DNA of 64,000 nucleotides from Papiliotrema nemorosa (Eukaryota > Basidiomycota > Tremellomycetes > Tremellales > Rhynchogastremaceae), in NCBI GenBank assembly GCA_032158125.1, contig JASKOT010000019.1:186001-250000 (forward strand), given 5' to 3'. A program made the translations under genes and the position numbers. The notes under the pieces are model-generated. The model was not told the origin of the DNA. It searched no databases and was given only the letters and a program-made list of their open reading frames with translations. Within the stretch, counting starts at the first letter, position 1; each line of letters starts with the position of its first letter. Below are positions 1 through 11,239 of this stretch, in pieces.

Positions 1-2531
1 AAGGAAACAGACTCTGCGGATGGCCAGGCTGGTCAAAGTATCGATACCCAACATACAAGCCTTCTTTGTAGACGGTGTCGACCGGGTGTCCAAATCCCTC
101 ATGACTCGGGCAATCTTCCATGCGCTTCGGCCACGTGAAAGGCAACTTGGATGATGGATTATGCTTGCCAAATAAGACATCGGCAACGCCATTCCCCACT
201 TCATTCCCACCATAGAACGACTGGACTATTGTCGAGGCTTGATCGGCCCAGGGCATTTCGACGGGCATTCCGGACTGGTTAACGATCACAGCATCAGGAT
301 TGACGGCCAGTATAGCTTTCACGAGCGCGTTGGTATAACCGGGAAGGTCGAGGTTGGCTCTATCATATGCCTCCGACTCCCATTCGCCATTCAAGCCGAT
401 GAAGACTATGGTCTTGTCGCATGACTGACTGACCTCCACAGCTTTCGCAATTTCGGCTTGTATATTGTATTTGGGTCGCCCGCCAATCCGAATTCCTCCA
501 CGCCGCCCAGACTGGAATCAGCGGTGTCTGGGTTGAGAAATTGGCTCACATAAGGAGAGTTGGCACTCAGCTCCTTGAAATTGGAGAATCGGACTTCCAG
601 CGTGTACTGCTGTCCTTCGATCAAGTGAATTTCCCCTGTTCGTTCCTCTGATCCCGTATTGAACTAGGCTCAATTACGTCTACATTCGGACACTTACGAA
701 ATGCGTATCGATCTTTTGGTCGCACGAGTTTTCCACCAAAAGCTTGCCATCCACGTACAAGTCACCTTGTCCTGCTACCGCTAGACCGATTATCCAGTCT
801 CCTGTTCTGTTCGGGGTCAGGATCGAAGTCATCTGAGCTGTGAGATGATGAACATGTATGACTCAATGAGACATACCTTGACGTAACCTCGGGTCGGAAA
901 GGTATTTGGTATGCCATCCGTGAAGAAGCCGTATGTTCCGGCGATGTCTTTCTTGAAATGGCAGATGGGAGCATCTGATTCCCATGGGCTGTATACGTCA
1001 GCATCGAACGTCGGTATGGCTCACTTCTCGGAATAAAACTCTACGGTGCTCATGCCGAGGTTCCCTTGGGCCGAGGAGACGAGTGACGATAGAAGTGGGG
1101 TCCATTTATTGTTATCACACCCAATGCTGTACGTCACGGTCGCTTGGCACACTGCCGCCGCGGTGACGATGGCATCGAATGGTGTAACCGCATAGCTCGC
1201 AGCCAAACTTGCACTGCCTCCCCCGGATATACAGGCCACTTTAGCATTCGGTCCAATGACGGCGATTTTGCTTCGAGGCTGGACCTGAAGTGGGAGGATA
1301 CCGGATAAGTTCTTCAGAACAACGACAGCCTCGGCCGCTGCTTGTCTCATCAAAAGACGACTGTCATGAGTCTCGTTCGTGTTTTCCGCTGCTTCGTACG
1401 GGATACCGGATGCTTGCGCCTGCGCCACGAAGTGGAGAACCTCTGGTAAGGGAAGCTCAGACAAAGGCTCCTTACCCTTAGAACGCATGCGTCAACTTCG
1501 TCTAGGGAAAGCTTGCCCGATAAGATGTCTCGTTCGATCAGGGGACCTCTGTAAACCGAAGGTCCGGGCATCTCAAGGTCAAGACCGGCTTTTATAGCGT
1601 CGTAGCAGGAATACGTCCCTCCCCAATCGGATATCGTCATTCCTTTGAAGCCAAAGTCTTTGCGTAGGATGTCACGGATAAGTTGACAATGTTCCGAGGC
1701 ATGGGTGCCGTTTACTCGGTTATAAGAGGTCATCTAAACGTTCATCAGTGCCGGCCTGGTCATAGCTCGCAAGTCAACTGACCACGGTGGCTGGGTTACC
1801 CTTGCAGAGTATTCGAAAGGGCTCGAGATAGATTTCGTGTAGCGTTCTTTGGTCTACCACGGAGTTGGTACTTCGCCTATTGAATTCTTGCTCGTTGCAA
1901 AGGAAATCTGAAGAATCAGCCACGCAGACCCGGAGGGGGTCAGACGTACGTTTCGGACTGGTCATGACTTTCACGCTGTGAACCCCTTCAGACCATGCCA
2001 AAGCCATGGTACCACTGAGGAATGGGTCTAGGCGTATCAGTGATGTATGACAGTCATGTCATTGCAAACCAACCTTCGCCATACGATTCAAAACATCGAC
2101 CGCCAGCTGGATGTCTCGTTATATTCACCGTGGGACCCAGGAGAAGATGGACACCTCTGGCTCGACATTCCGCACCTAGGGAAGACCCGACTCTCCTCGC
2201 CAGTTCTTGATCAAACGAAGCTGCCATTCCTAACGAACAAGGGAAGCAAGATGACGGAGAGGGATCGATCCACGAAGTGCCTCTAACACCATTCTAGCAT
2301 CAAGCGGAGTAAAGTGCTGAATGCTTGGGCCACGTACCGGTCCATCGCTCGCCTGCGACTGTCAGTAGCCATCGATGGAGTGACAAAGCGACTCACCCGG
2401 ATTCTGGGTATGCCCAAACGCGGCACTGGAGCCGTATGCCACATGTCATCCCCGGACAAAAGTGACACCTTTTCTTCTCGTGTCAATTGAGGAATTAACT
2501 CGTGAGCGCTGATCACTTTCTCTTTTGACAT
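1..2531 (-). CDS. Beta-glucosidase, glycoside hydrolase family 3, C-terminus cut by window edge
   Basis: Hydrolyses terminal beta-glucosides such as cellobiose. The N-terminal GH3 barrel begins MSKEKVISAHELIPQLTREE; KHFLCNEQEFNRR corresponds to the substrate-binding KH..NEQE segment, and MTISDWGGTYS carries the nucleophile Asp. A C-terminal sandwich domain starts near LPLQVQPRSKIAVIGPNAK and is interrupted by a PA14-like insert (GFFTDGIPNTFPTRGYVK, about 620-1100), a layout usual for fungal intracellular GH3 enzymes. No signal peptide is visible, so it is probably cytoplasmic. The frame runs off base 1 at QPGHPQSLFPF, just before the usual FGHGLSYT segment, so the last part of the protein is missing. 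An in-frame ATG three codons upstream (2540) is an alternative start. There are several short introns and one 15-nt micro-exon at 2338-2352. It lies in tandem upstream of the D-amino-acid oxidase gene's 3' end but lacks the shared promoter motif of that cluster. Confidence 0.93.
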
Positions 2532-2935
2532 GGTTCGCAATACTTATGGACTGGGTGATGCGAATGTACAACCCGAAGTCGATGGTATATGAACGCAGCC
2601 GAGGAATGAATCGAGCAGATTAGTCAACAGTTTCAGGCGAGCCCCACATTCGCCACATACCCCACTTCCATGCTCTCCACATCCATTGCAATTCATTTTC
2701 TTCTTCTTGGCAAGCCTCGTTAATACATAGGCCTCCTTCTATCCGCCCTGGGGAGTTTATCCGTGACGCCCAAGCTTGTCATGCTAGTGAGGATGTCGAG
2801 GCTTCGGTACCAAACAAAAATATACGGGGGCACCAAAGCGACTAGAATATAGAGGAACTACGCATCGCTTTTTCCGCTTGCGCTCTGAACACCGCGCATC
2901 GATCCAATAGCTGTTCATTGCTACTAACAGAGACT
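2532..2935. other. Intergenic, promoter side of the GH3 gene
   Basis: About 400 bases between the GH3 start and the oxidase stop. No convincing ORF, repeat or GTGGGTC box was seen. It must hold the GH3 promoter and the 3' UTR of the oxidase gene. Confidence 0.5.
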
Positions 2936-4298
2936 CTACAGCTTGGCGACGACGGGTTCGGTAGATCTGCAAGTCCAGGCAGCGGCGGCGAGATCAGCGG
3001 CTTCCTTCGCCATTCCCCAGCTTGCCTGATACCCAGCGGGTCCGATACCATATGCGTGGACCACTGTATACTTCTTCGAAGCATGCCTCTTCACCTCGAC
3101 TTCTAGTCTAGGTCCATTCTTCCGTGAAGGTCGGAATCCTACGCAATGTCGAATCACCTCGATTCCGCTCACTTCACCATTCGAAGACAATTCCGGGTGA
3201 TGCTCCAAGCACTTCTGGAGAATGTCATGACCGAGTTGTTGCCTTGGCTCCCGCTCGAACGAGCCGACCTATAAATCTTCAGCTCTGCACCCGAAAGCGA
3301 TACTTAATGCAGGCGGTAGATAGGACGCACCTCATAGCATCCACCGCAAATGACCTGACCTCCAGAATTGGGACGCGGGATCACATACGTTGAGCGGGTC
3401 GGTTCAGAGGTCGTCAAGGTTGCGTCCATCGTACATGTGCTGACCCTCGGCGCCTTGACCAGGACAATCTGCCCTCGTATAGGTTCCACGTTTTTGTCCA
3501 GCACATCAGTCAGCCATTTTGAGCCTGGGCTATCAGCATCCGAGCCATCAGAGCTGTGAAGACTCACCCAGACCAGTCGCATTGACGACGACTTGTCTCG
3601 GCTCATCGACAATGTCCGACAAAGCTGATATGGTCTGACGCGTGAAGACTACTCCCAACGCTTTGCATTGCGCCTGCAGCCATTTACAGTAAGCCGGCGC
3701 GTTGACCGATATCGAAGTGAAAGCGACCCCGATGCTCGATGGGGGGCATTCGTCACTCGGTAGAATCCTGTACTATCTCATGAGTCGGCTCGAGACATAG
3801 AACCAAGGATGGAAACTCACGTCTCCGACCACGTCTCTATACCAATGCTTGTGCAATCCTGCTTCCGTTGTTGCGAATCGGCGTATGGGCAAATCCATCG
3901 CCAGGCCCGATGGAACAAGTTCACGGAAAGCCTTTCTTCGTCTTTAGCGCTGGCTGTCTTCATGTCACATACAGTCCTTCAGTTTCCCATCGGCATACGT
4001 CAGGATTCGTTCCGAATGGACACCAATTGGCTCCCTTCACACATTAGCCGGTTTTCGGCACAATGTCCATTGGACTCACTGCCCATGGCGAAGCCCAATC
4101 TTGGGACAGATGGTCTTCGGGAAGTTCACGCGATATGATGCGCACTCGAAGTCCGCGTCGGGCAAGGACCAGTGCAGTTGTGAGACCGATGACTGTCCGT
4201 CAGTACAACTGTACAAGGTGTCCGGACGAGGCGTACTGACCTCCTGATCCAACCACAGTAATACACGACGTCAAAGCCAATGGACCGTGCACTGACAT
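2936..4298 (-). CDS. D-amino-acid oxidase, FAD-dependent, peroxisomal
   Basis: Oxidatively deaminates D-amino acids to 2-oxo acids, ammonia and hydrogen peroxide. The N-terminal Rossmann motif is [20 protein letters not shown] (the GxGxxG glycines span an intron). Once introns are removed, the family hallmark SPWAGANW appears, then [19 protein letters not shown], and near the C-terminus the signature [17 protein letters not shown]. The protein ends VVAKL, a type 1 peroxisomal targeting tripeptide (AKL), as expected for this peroxide-producing enzyme. The start at 4298 (MSVHGPLAL) fits the usual short lead before the FAD motif. It is divergent from the dipeptidase gene across 341 bases that hold four GTGGGTCR boxes, so the two are probably co-regulated. 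Confidence 0.95.
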
Positions 4299-4447
4299 GG
4301 TGATAGTGTCAGCCTGTACTGGGTGTGCTCAGTGTTGGGCTTCCGTGAGTGGTTGTGTACTCGTATTGAAACTGACTTTTGCCTGAAATTCGGAACGACG
4401 CCCAGAAATCCCGGTAAGCTTTGCTCGGAGCCGGCGACTCACAACGG

Positions 4448-4526
4448 GTGGGTCGGGAATGTGGGTCAGAGTGGGTCATCTCTGTTCCCCTCGGTAGAGT
4501 CGATGCCCCTTATCATACCGACCCAC
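4448..4526. promoter_or_regulatory. Cluster of four GTGGGTCR boxes in the oxidase/dipeptidase shared promoter
   Basis: GTGGGTCG at 4448-4455, GTGGGTCA at 4461-4468 and 4471-4478, and an inverted copy CGACCCAC at 4519-4526. Three direct copies and one inverted copy lie within 79 bases, roughly midway between the two divergent start codons (4298 and 4640). The same 8-mer recurs in the regulator/permease promoter at 9185-9358. Its role as a binding site is inferred. Confidence 0.7.
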
Positions 4527-4639
4527 TCGCTAATCGTCCAACTGGAGATGCATTCAAGAGAGAGCACTGGTACATGGACAATACGTCCGATAGGAATGTC
4601 GCTCTTGCATTCATCACACGAGTGCGCTTCAACATCGCT

Positions 4640-6376
4640 ATGTGGACACCCTTGCTCTTGATCGTTTTGGCTAGCTCGATATGCGTGACTGCCAGGAGGG
4701 AGAGGACTCCGCCCGCCTACCTCGGTCCAAATGCGACTGCACTGCGACGACATGCTCTTACGCTCATGGATGACTCACCGCTGATTGACACACACGTCGA
4801 CTTGCCGCAGATTCTCCGAGCCTTGGGTGAGTTACACATTCAACAGCGCAGCTGAAGATGAGACAGGGAGCCTCTGAGTGTTATCGATTCGCTGGCAAAG
4901 AATGTACCGGGTCATACGGATATACGCAAGATGAAGGAAGGTCATTCGGGTGGAGCATTCATGTCTGTCTGGGCGCCTTGCCCAGATATGATCGGGGTGG
5001 ACGTCGGACCCGACTTTCTCATACCGGACAATGTATGTCCTTCGGACTGGACACGACTATGGCGCAAATAAAAGACGATTCAGCTGACGAGCAGTCCGTT
5101 CGAGACGCTCTCGAGATGTTTGATCTGATTCAGCAGATGACGCTCAGCCATCCGAATGTGAGTCCCCGATCGTGATCTCGCAACCCGCAATCTGAAATTG
5201 ATGTGCAGGATGCCGCCCCAGCATATACGTCGAGTGATATTCTGAGGAACCACAAAGAGGGCAGACTATCGTTCTTGATAGGGATAGAAGGGTACGTCCC
5301 TGTACTTCCTCTCATTCCCGGCTTCTACGAGCGGTCAAGCGCTGAGTGAACAGAGCTCACATGCTGGGCAACTCCCTATCTACCCTACGCATGTACGCCC
5401 AGTTGGGTGCTCGATACTTGACACTTACACATACTTGTCACAACTGTGAGTCTGTATCATTTGACTCCACTGATCAGTCAGCTTTCGCTTCGTCCGCTGG
5501 TGCCGGTGGACCGATGACACCCGTTCATCCTCGCAATGGACTTTCTTCACTGGGTAGAGAGCTAGTATTGGAGCTCAATAGACTTGGTAGTGAGTCGCCC
5601 AAGCATATTCGTCTCTGTGATTTGCTGATTGATTTAGTGATGGTTGACCTCTCACACGTCTCAGATGAGGTAATGGAAGAGGTGAGGATCCAAGAAGGCT
5701 TATTGCATCTGGGGAACTGATCATAGGCCATCGTAATCTCCAAAGCTCCGGTCATCTTCTCGCATTCGGGTGCTAGGTCGATTCATTCACACCCCAGAAA
5801 TGTCCCCGATCACATTGTGCAAAAGATTGGCTCTGGACCTGGACAAAACCCCGGAATAATGTGGGTCAAGCAGGCTCTCAGTGTCGTTGATGGTCTAGTC
5901 TGTCAGTCTTCTATCCTCCATTCATCAATGATCCGGAACTCGCAAATGTGGCCGATGTCGCCGATCACATTGAACACATTGCGGATATCACTGGCAGAGC
6001 ACATGTCGGCATTGCGTCAGATTTTGATGGAATGTATGCTTCTGTCAAAGGCCTAGAGACTGCTCGCGAGTATCCCAATCTGGTAAGTAGGAAGACACTA
6101 AACGTTTGAGATGCTCCATGGCTTATTGCATAGGTGATCGAGCTGTTACATCGAGGTTGGACCGATGGGGAGATGAAAGGAGTAATGGGACTCAACCTTC
6201 TGCGTGTCATGGACGAAGTGGACGCCGTCAAGCAGCAACTGAGCCATAAAGCACCTTCGAGGGTCACATACAGCAAACGGGAAGATCTACCAGCCAGATG
6301 GGGAGGCCCAGGTGATGCCTACTGGCCGACTGAGGTTGCAGCTGCTGTCACGCGGAAGATCCGTGATGAGCTGTGA
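4640..6376 (+). CDS. Membrane/renal-type dipeptidase, peptidase family M19
   Basis: Zinc dipeptidase that cleaves dipeptides; family members accept D-residues at the C-terminal position. The start [18 protein letters not shown] gives a signal peptide or anchor; an in-frame ATG at 4574 would lengthen it and is less likely. Metal-site segments are present: DTHVDLP (HxD), LIGIEG (bridging Glu), [10 protein letters not shown] followed by HPRNVPD (His ligands and Arg), and [10 protein letters not shown]. The gene has many introns. The protein ends KIRDEL, and RDEL is a recognised variant of the HDEL/KDEL ER-retrieval signal, so the enzyme may be ER-resident rather than secreted. No GPI tail is visible. 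It shares a boxed promoter with the D-amino-acid oxidase, which could consume the D-amino acids it releases. Confidence 0.93.
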
Positions 6377-6441
6377 AGCTTGCTTCCTATCGAGATGGGA
6401 GGGACCTTGTGTTATGCCCTCATAGTCTATGGATCTAGGTT

Positions 6442-9182
6442 CTAGGAAGGCAGTCGATGAGCTTCCAAGCTGAGACGACTACACGTCAGGGTCGAAGCGA
6501 GAGTCTGAATTTTATACTGACTGTTGACTTCACAGCGAGGCATTAACAGGGCAACGACATTCTGGCTAATATTGTCCATTATGCTCTGGCTCGGCAAGCC
6601 ACCCTTTCCCTGTATCCAGTCTATAATCATTTGTCCGGATGCTTGAGTGGTCTGTGATCAGATTCAAGTCGCAAACAGTGGGACGCACGGGGGTGATTGT
6701 CGACGAGGGATGATCGGGTACGACGCCGGCGGTTGTTCGGTGGACGTATACCGTCCTGACGATCAACTGACTCTTCAGTGATTCGCTTTACAAGAACACC
6801 AAAGCAATCTCACATAGGCGATGTACAGAGCCCATGCGTGGTTGTACGAGGTACAAACACCGATCTCGATGGAATCAGTGAGAATCTGAACGCTTTCCAC
6901 GACTTCGGAGGCACAGTTGGAAGCTGCCCATTCCCGAATGAGAGTGTTTGCCTCCAGTCGGTCCGAAGGTCGGACAGGCTGCAGAGTCCCAATGGTGGTG
7001 ACACCCGCAGCGACTTGCAAATCTTGGCTTGACAGTGAGCTGTAAACAAGCGTTTAGGAGCCTGAGAGGGCATACCAATCGATGTATAAGTCCATAGCGG
7101 CTAGGTAGCTCGCGACGTGTATAGTCGATATCTCTTTGGGTCCATTCGAGATAGCGTGTCGTGATCTGTCACACAGAGCGCTGAACATGTTCTTCAGAAC
7201 TAAGAGATTTTAGCATCATCGCCAACATGATCGGATTCAGCTTACACCCATTTATCTCGCTTGATGTCGCTTTATGCAGGTCGTAGGCTAGCAGATCTCG
7301 TTTGTTGGTGTCCCACGCTAAGGCGCACAGACCATACGTGAAGACCAATTGAGCATATGCCCCAAGATTTAGCTCTTTCGACCCTAATGCTGTTAATGAT
7401 CGAGTTGTCAGGCATCGATGAAGCGCTTCTGCGAGTGGTACTACCGACCCAGAATGGAGAGATGACCAAGCTGAGGCTGTGGAGGCGTTCCACAATTGTT
7501 CGTCACAGGGTAGACGTAGCAATAAACGGAATGGAGAGGCTGCACGACTCGGTAGATGATTGAAAAAGCTGCCATATTCAATCTTCGACAGCCATCAGCC
7601 TGATAAATACGCATATCGCTTCTTCACAAGGTACTCACATCCCGTATCAAGATTGCCCAAGCAATTCTGCTTCGTCAATATGCGTTGGATGGCATCGTCA
7701 CTAAAACGAAAATGCTTCACCTGCACAAAGACTCTTCTGTCACCCATCGGGACCATTCTTCCTGAAGGTCTGTGACGTCGAGACGATTTCTGTGCATCCA
7801 TCTCTCGCTGTACAGGTTTCTTCTTCGGCAGATCTAACGAGTGTCAGTCGCACGCAACGATCGCTTGGGGCTCACCGTGAGCGCATAGCTGACTAGAGCA
7901 TGTGAGTGATCCTGCTGCTCTACACTCATGCTCTGTCCTGCAATGCTGAGAAGTAACGCTGACGTCAAGACGAAGAGTTGTTGTTCGTGAGTTACCGTCG
8001 AACACTGCAATTTTCCATGAGCGTCCACTGGTGGAGATGTCCGCGACACCTACAGCTAGGACAGCACTGCGCAGCAATGGCACGATACTCGAGCTGATCA
8101 AGTGATCCTCGCGAATGAGACTAGCGCCGACAGCATAAATACAAGCGTTGAGCAGAGGTGCCGCAGTATGCGGGTCATACGTCGGTCGATGGATCACTGG
8201 GTGTTCACGATCCACTTCCGACCAGAACCGACTGAGCGATCGTTGAACGCTGTCCAAAGAGACGTTTGTAGGGATATCTTGAACAGGGATATTCAATGTC
8301 TACACTTAGCTATGATCTCCTTTTTGATGCGTCTGGGCTCACTGGCAGGTAGGCAAGTAGTGATCGGTGCAATGCGGTCGCTTGTTGTTGTGTCGAAGAT
8401 GGGCTAGGAACGGCTATATTAGGGGCCTGGATGTACTGACCGGGACTGATACCACTCCAAAAGTCGAAATTGACAGCACTGCTGTCTTCTGGGAAGAGAT
8501 CATGAAGCCATTGCTCCCAGTCGTACTCCTTTCCACCAGAGGCAGCCGTGATGAAGCTCCTCGTATCGGCTTGTACGACTTGTGCGGTCGCTGAAGAATG
8601 AGATAAGTGCGCTCCATTCGACACATCCTGCAGGACACCATGACCCGTGTTGAGACTCTGCGTCGATGTGTCGTACGCAGAAAAAGAGGCCGATGGCTGT
8701 TCATACGGTATATGAGAGGGACCAGCGATCGGTTCGATCGATCCAGCAAACTCGGGCGTGGCCTCAGGTGGAGCGGGAAGGGTGACCTCGAGAGACTGGT
8801 CCGAAGGAGGTGCGGGTGTAGGTGTCTTGTCACGAAGTGTGTTTGCTGACCGAGACCGACGTGAAGGACGCAGATGACTCTCTTCATGTCGTCGCCAAAC
8901 TTCTCTTCTCGTAAATCTTCATAGAATGCTTCAGCGCTGCAACCCAGTCTCCGGCAAACCTACCCCTTGTGACAATGCTTGCATATGTGCCCTCTCGAAG
9001 CATCGTGATTCTTTGCGTGTCTGCGAAGATGACCTTCTCGTTTCAGTATCGAGACCGCACTGAACGATGGACCAATCGCAGAAGGAGCTCAGATACGTAC
9101 TGGGGTTTGAGAATATCTTACCGCATCCTTCATGCGTGCATATCGTTCCTGGTCGCTCAGACGTCTGATTGGCGCCTGGCAT
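6442..9182 (-). CDS. C2H2 zinc-finger transcription factor with fungal-specific TF domain
   Basis: After splicing, the N-terminus carries two C2H2 fingers: CTHEGCGKIFSNP joined to LKREGHLRRHAKNH, then ICKHCHKG joined to FTRREVWRRHEESH. A Ser/Pro/Gln-rich linker follows. The fungal-specific TF domain starts near VQRSLSRFWSEVDREHPVIH and continues through LLNACIYAVGASLI, LQEEWSRWVTEESL and RIAWAILIRD. This arrangement is typical of fungal C2H2 activators of nutrient catabolism. The last exons are unclear: the most consistent reading ends with a segment containing MIIDWIQGKGGLPSQ, with stop at 6442, but an earlier stop at 6566 is possible. It is divergent from the permease gene across a promoter containing five GTGGGTC-type boxes, suggesting self-control and control of the neighbouring catabolic genes (inference). 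Confidence 0.75.
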
Positions 9183-9184
9183 AG

Positions 9185-9358
9185 CTGGGTCATGCAGAGA
9201 TAGGTGGTGGGTTGCAGAGCGAGTGGGATGGTGGTCGAATGGGACGAAAGTGGGTCAGAATTTGACCCAGTTTCGCGAGCGACCCACCGAATGTTTATCT
9301 CTCGAATCGAGATCTGCCCCACCTTCTCGTCGTATGTATTTTCAGCATAGGTGGGTCC
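9185..9358. promoter_or_regulatory. GTGGGTCR boxes in the regulator/permease shared promoter
   Basis: CTGGGTCA at 9185-9192, GTGGGTCA at 9250-9257, inverted TGACCCAG at 9263-9270, inverted CGACCCAC at 9280-9287, and GTGGGTCC at 9351-9358. These lie between divergent start codons at 9182 and 9488 and match the boxes at 4448-4526. Confidence 0.7.
9245..9275. promoter_or_regulatory. 31-base dyad, candidate operator
   Basis: TGGGTCA, spacer GAATT, TGACCCA (9251-9269) is a perfect inverted repeat. The arms extend outwards as CGAAA and TTTCG with a single mismatched base pair. It is built from two of the recurrent GTGGGTCA boxes placed head to head, as for a dimer site or a strong paired site. Confidence 0.65.
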
Positions 9359-9487
9359 AAGCAGATAAGCTCGATGCATATAAGCGACTCGCATCCTCAT
9401 GTACCACTCTTTGCTCACAAGACCTGCGACAACTTCCAGCGCCGATCCACTCGAAATTACAGGTAAGCTCGTTGTGTCTGATACATC

Positions 9488-11239
9488 ATGGAGAAGATCG
9501 ACCATGAGACCGGCGGCCCGGTCATCACCACTGCCGAAGCATCTGACAAGTTACGCCGAAATATTGGCATACTCGCGATGATCGGGCTGAGCATGTCCAG
9601 TAGGTCGAAGATAGCCCCTTTCGGTTGGAGACTGATTGACCATAGTCTGTAATGGCTGGCTTGCGATGAGCAGTACCATCGTTATCGGTTTAACGCAAGG
9701 CGGCACAGTGGTTGTGCTTTACGGTCTGATCTTCACTTCGCTCATCAACGTCTTTCTCGCTCTCACCTTGGGAGAGATGGCGTCTGCTTATCCATCCGCT
9801 GGCGGACAGTACGTCTGGACGTCCATACTCGCCAAACCTCGTTACAAACGAGCCTTGTCTTTCGTCGTTGGCTGGACGACAATCTTTGAATGGATCACCA
9901 TTGTCGCTTCAGTGGTGATCATCTCGGCTGAAGTCATCTTTGGACTGGTCACGCTCTACCATCCCGATTTCGTGGTTCAGCGATGGCAAGTATTTGTGGT
10001 CTTTCAAACAGTCAACTCGATTGCCCTGTTCAACAATCTCTTCCTCCTGCCCAAGGCACCTCGAATGGGAACTTTCTTCTTAATCTTTTCGACCTTGGTT
10101 TTCATAACCATACTCGTTGCTTGCGTTGCCAAATCTCCCTCTTACAGGGACAACCAGTGAGCTGCATCCATTCGAGGACATCCGTGTCAGATCGCTTATG
10201 GTCAGCTTTGTTTGGGGCACCTATACCAACGGTACAGATTGGACCAACGCTTTTGTCGTTGTGGTCAAAGGACTTGTCAACCCTTGTATGTCCACCTCAC
10301 GTCCTCACTCCACCACTGATGAAACAGCCTATGTGTTTGCCGGGATTGACGGTGCCATTCACATTGCCGAGGAATGTCTCAACCCTGCGCGGGCTGTACC
10401 TCTCGCTCTGCTCATGACCGTTGGTATGGGGTTCCTCACAGGTATCACATTCTCGGTAGGACTTTTGTATTGTATCCAAGATCTTGCAGCTGCCGCCGCG
10501 GCCGAGTGAGTACCCGATAGCAAAGTACGACATGATCGCTGATGGTCTAGACTCCCATTCCTGACCATCATCGTACAAGCAACAAGTAGTCCAGCGGCTG
10601 GAGTAGTCTTCATGATCGCCATTCTTATCGTTTTAATGATTTCCACAAACTCGGTTCACCAGGCTACTTCTCGACTGATTTGGGCGTTCTCGTGCGACAG
10701 AGGCTTACCTGGAGCTCAGCGACTCGCCGAAATCAACCCTAAACTCCGGGTACCCGTCATCCCTCTTTTGATATCCTGGGCCGGTGTCACCATTCTAGGC
10801 CTACTATACATTGCTTCGACGACGGTGTACGGGAGTATCATTGCCGTCTGCATCATTCTCGGTAACATCTCCTACGCCATCCCTGCCCTGCTGCTCATGC
10901 TCGGCGGAAGACGAATGAATCCCGCCCGAGGAATGAAGTTGGGCTTTATCGGGTGGATTGCAAACATCATCACGGTCGTTTGGACTGTTTTCACCACGGT
11001 CATGTGGCTTTTCCCCTTGACCCCCCATCCCGGTGGAGAGACAATGAGTGAGTGAGATCTCACTCAAACCGTCGTCTCAAGCTGACAGAACAGACTACGG
11101 TGTAGCGGTACTCGTCGGAATGGCCATAATCGCAGGTCTCGATTGGATCTTCTACGCTAGAAAACACTTCGAAGGGGTCCATTCCAGCGATCTGGCAGGT
11201 GATTCGATGGTCGGCCACGAGACGCAGCCAAGGTGTTAA
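9488..11239 (+). CDS. Amino-acid/GABA/choline-type permease, APC superfamily
   Basis: Proton-coupled plasma-membrane uptake carrier of the fungal amino-acid/choline transporter family (UGA4/HNM1-like); the substrate cannot be read from sequence. Exon 1 (9488-9599) encodes MEKIDHETGGPVITTAEA...GLSMS and splices at 9646 to ICNGWLAMSSTIVIGLTQGG, restoring the family's first membrane segment. AYPSAGGQYVWTSILAK is the conserved loop after segment 2, and AYVFAGIDGAIHIAEE and STNSVHQATSRLIWAFSCDRG are later family landmarks. Around 12 hydrophobic segments are visible, and the last exon ends HETQPRC. It is divergent from the C2H2 regulator. The context suggests import of an amino acid or small peptide-derived nutrient for the cluster. 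Confidence 0.93.

Noticed and set aside
5861..5868. Another GTGGGTCA inside the dipeptidase coding region
   Set aside because: Single isolated copy in an exon; taken as chance, not part of the promoter clusters.
9089..9505. 138-codon minus-strand ORF across the regulator/permease promoter
   Set aside because: It overlaps the first exon of the permease and the zinc-finger start, and contains the regulatory boxes; it is a shadow.
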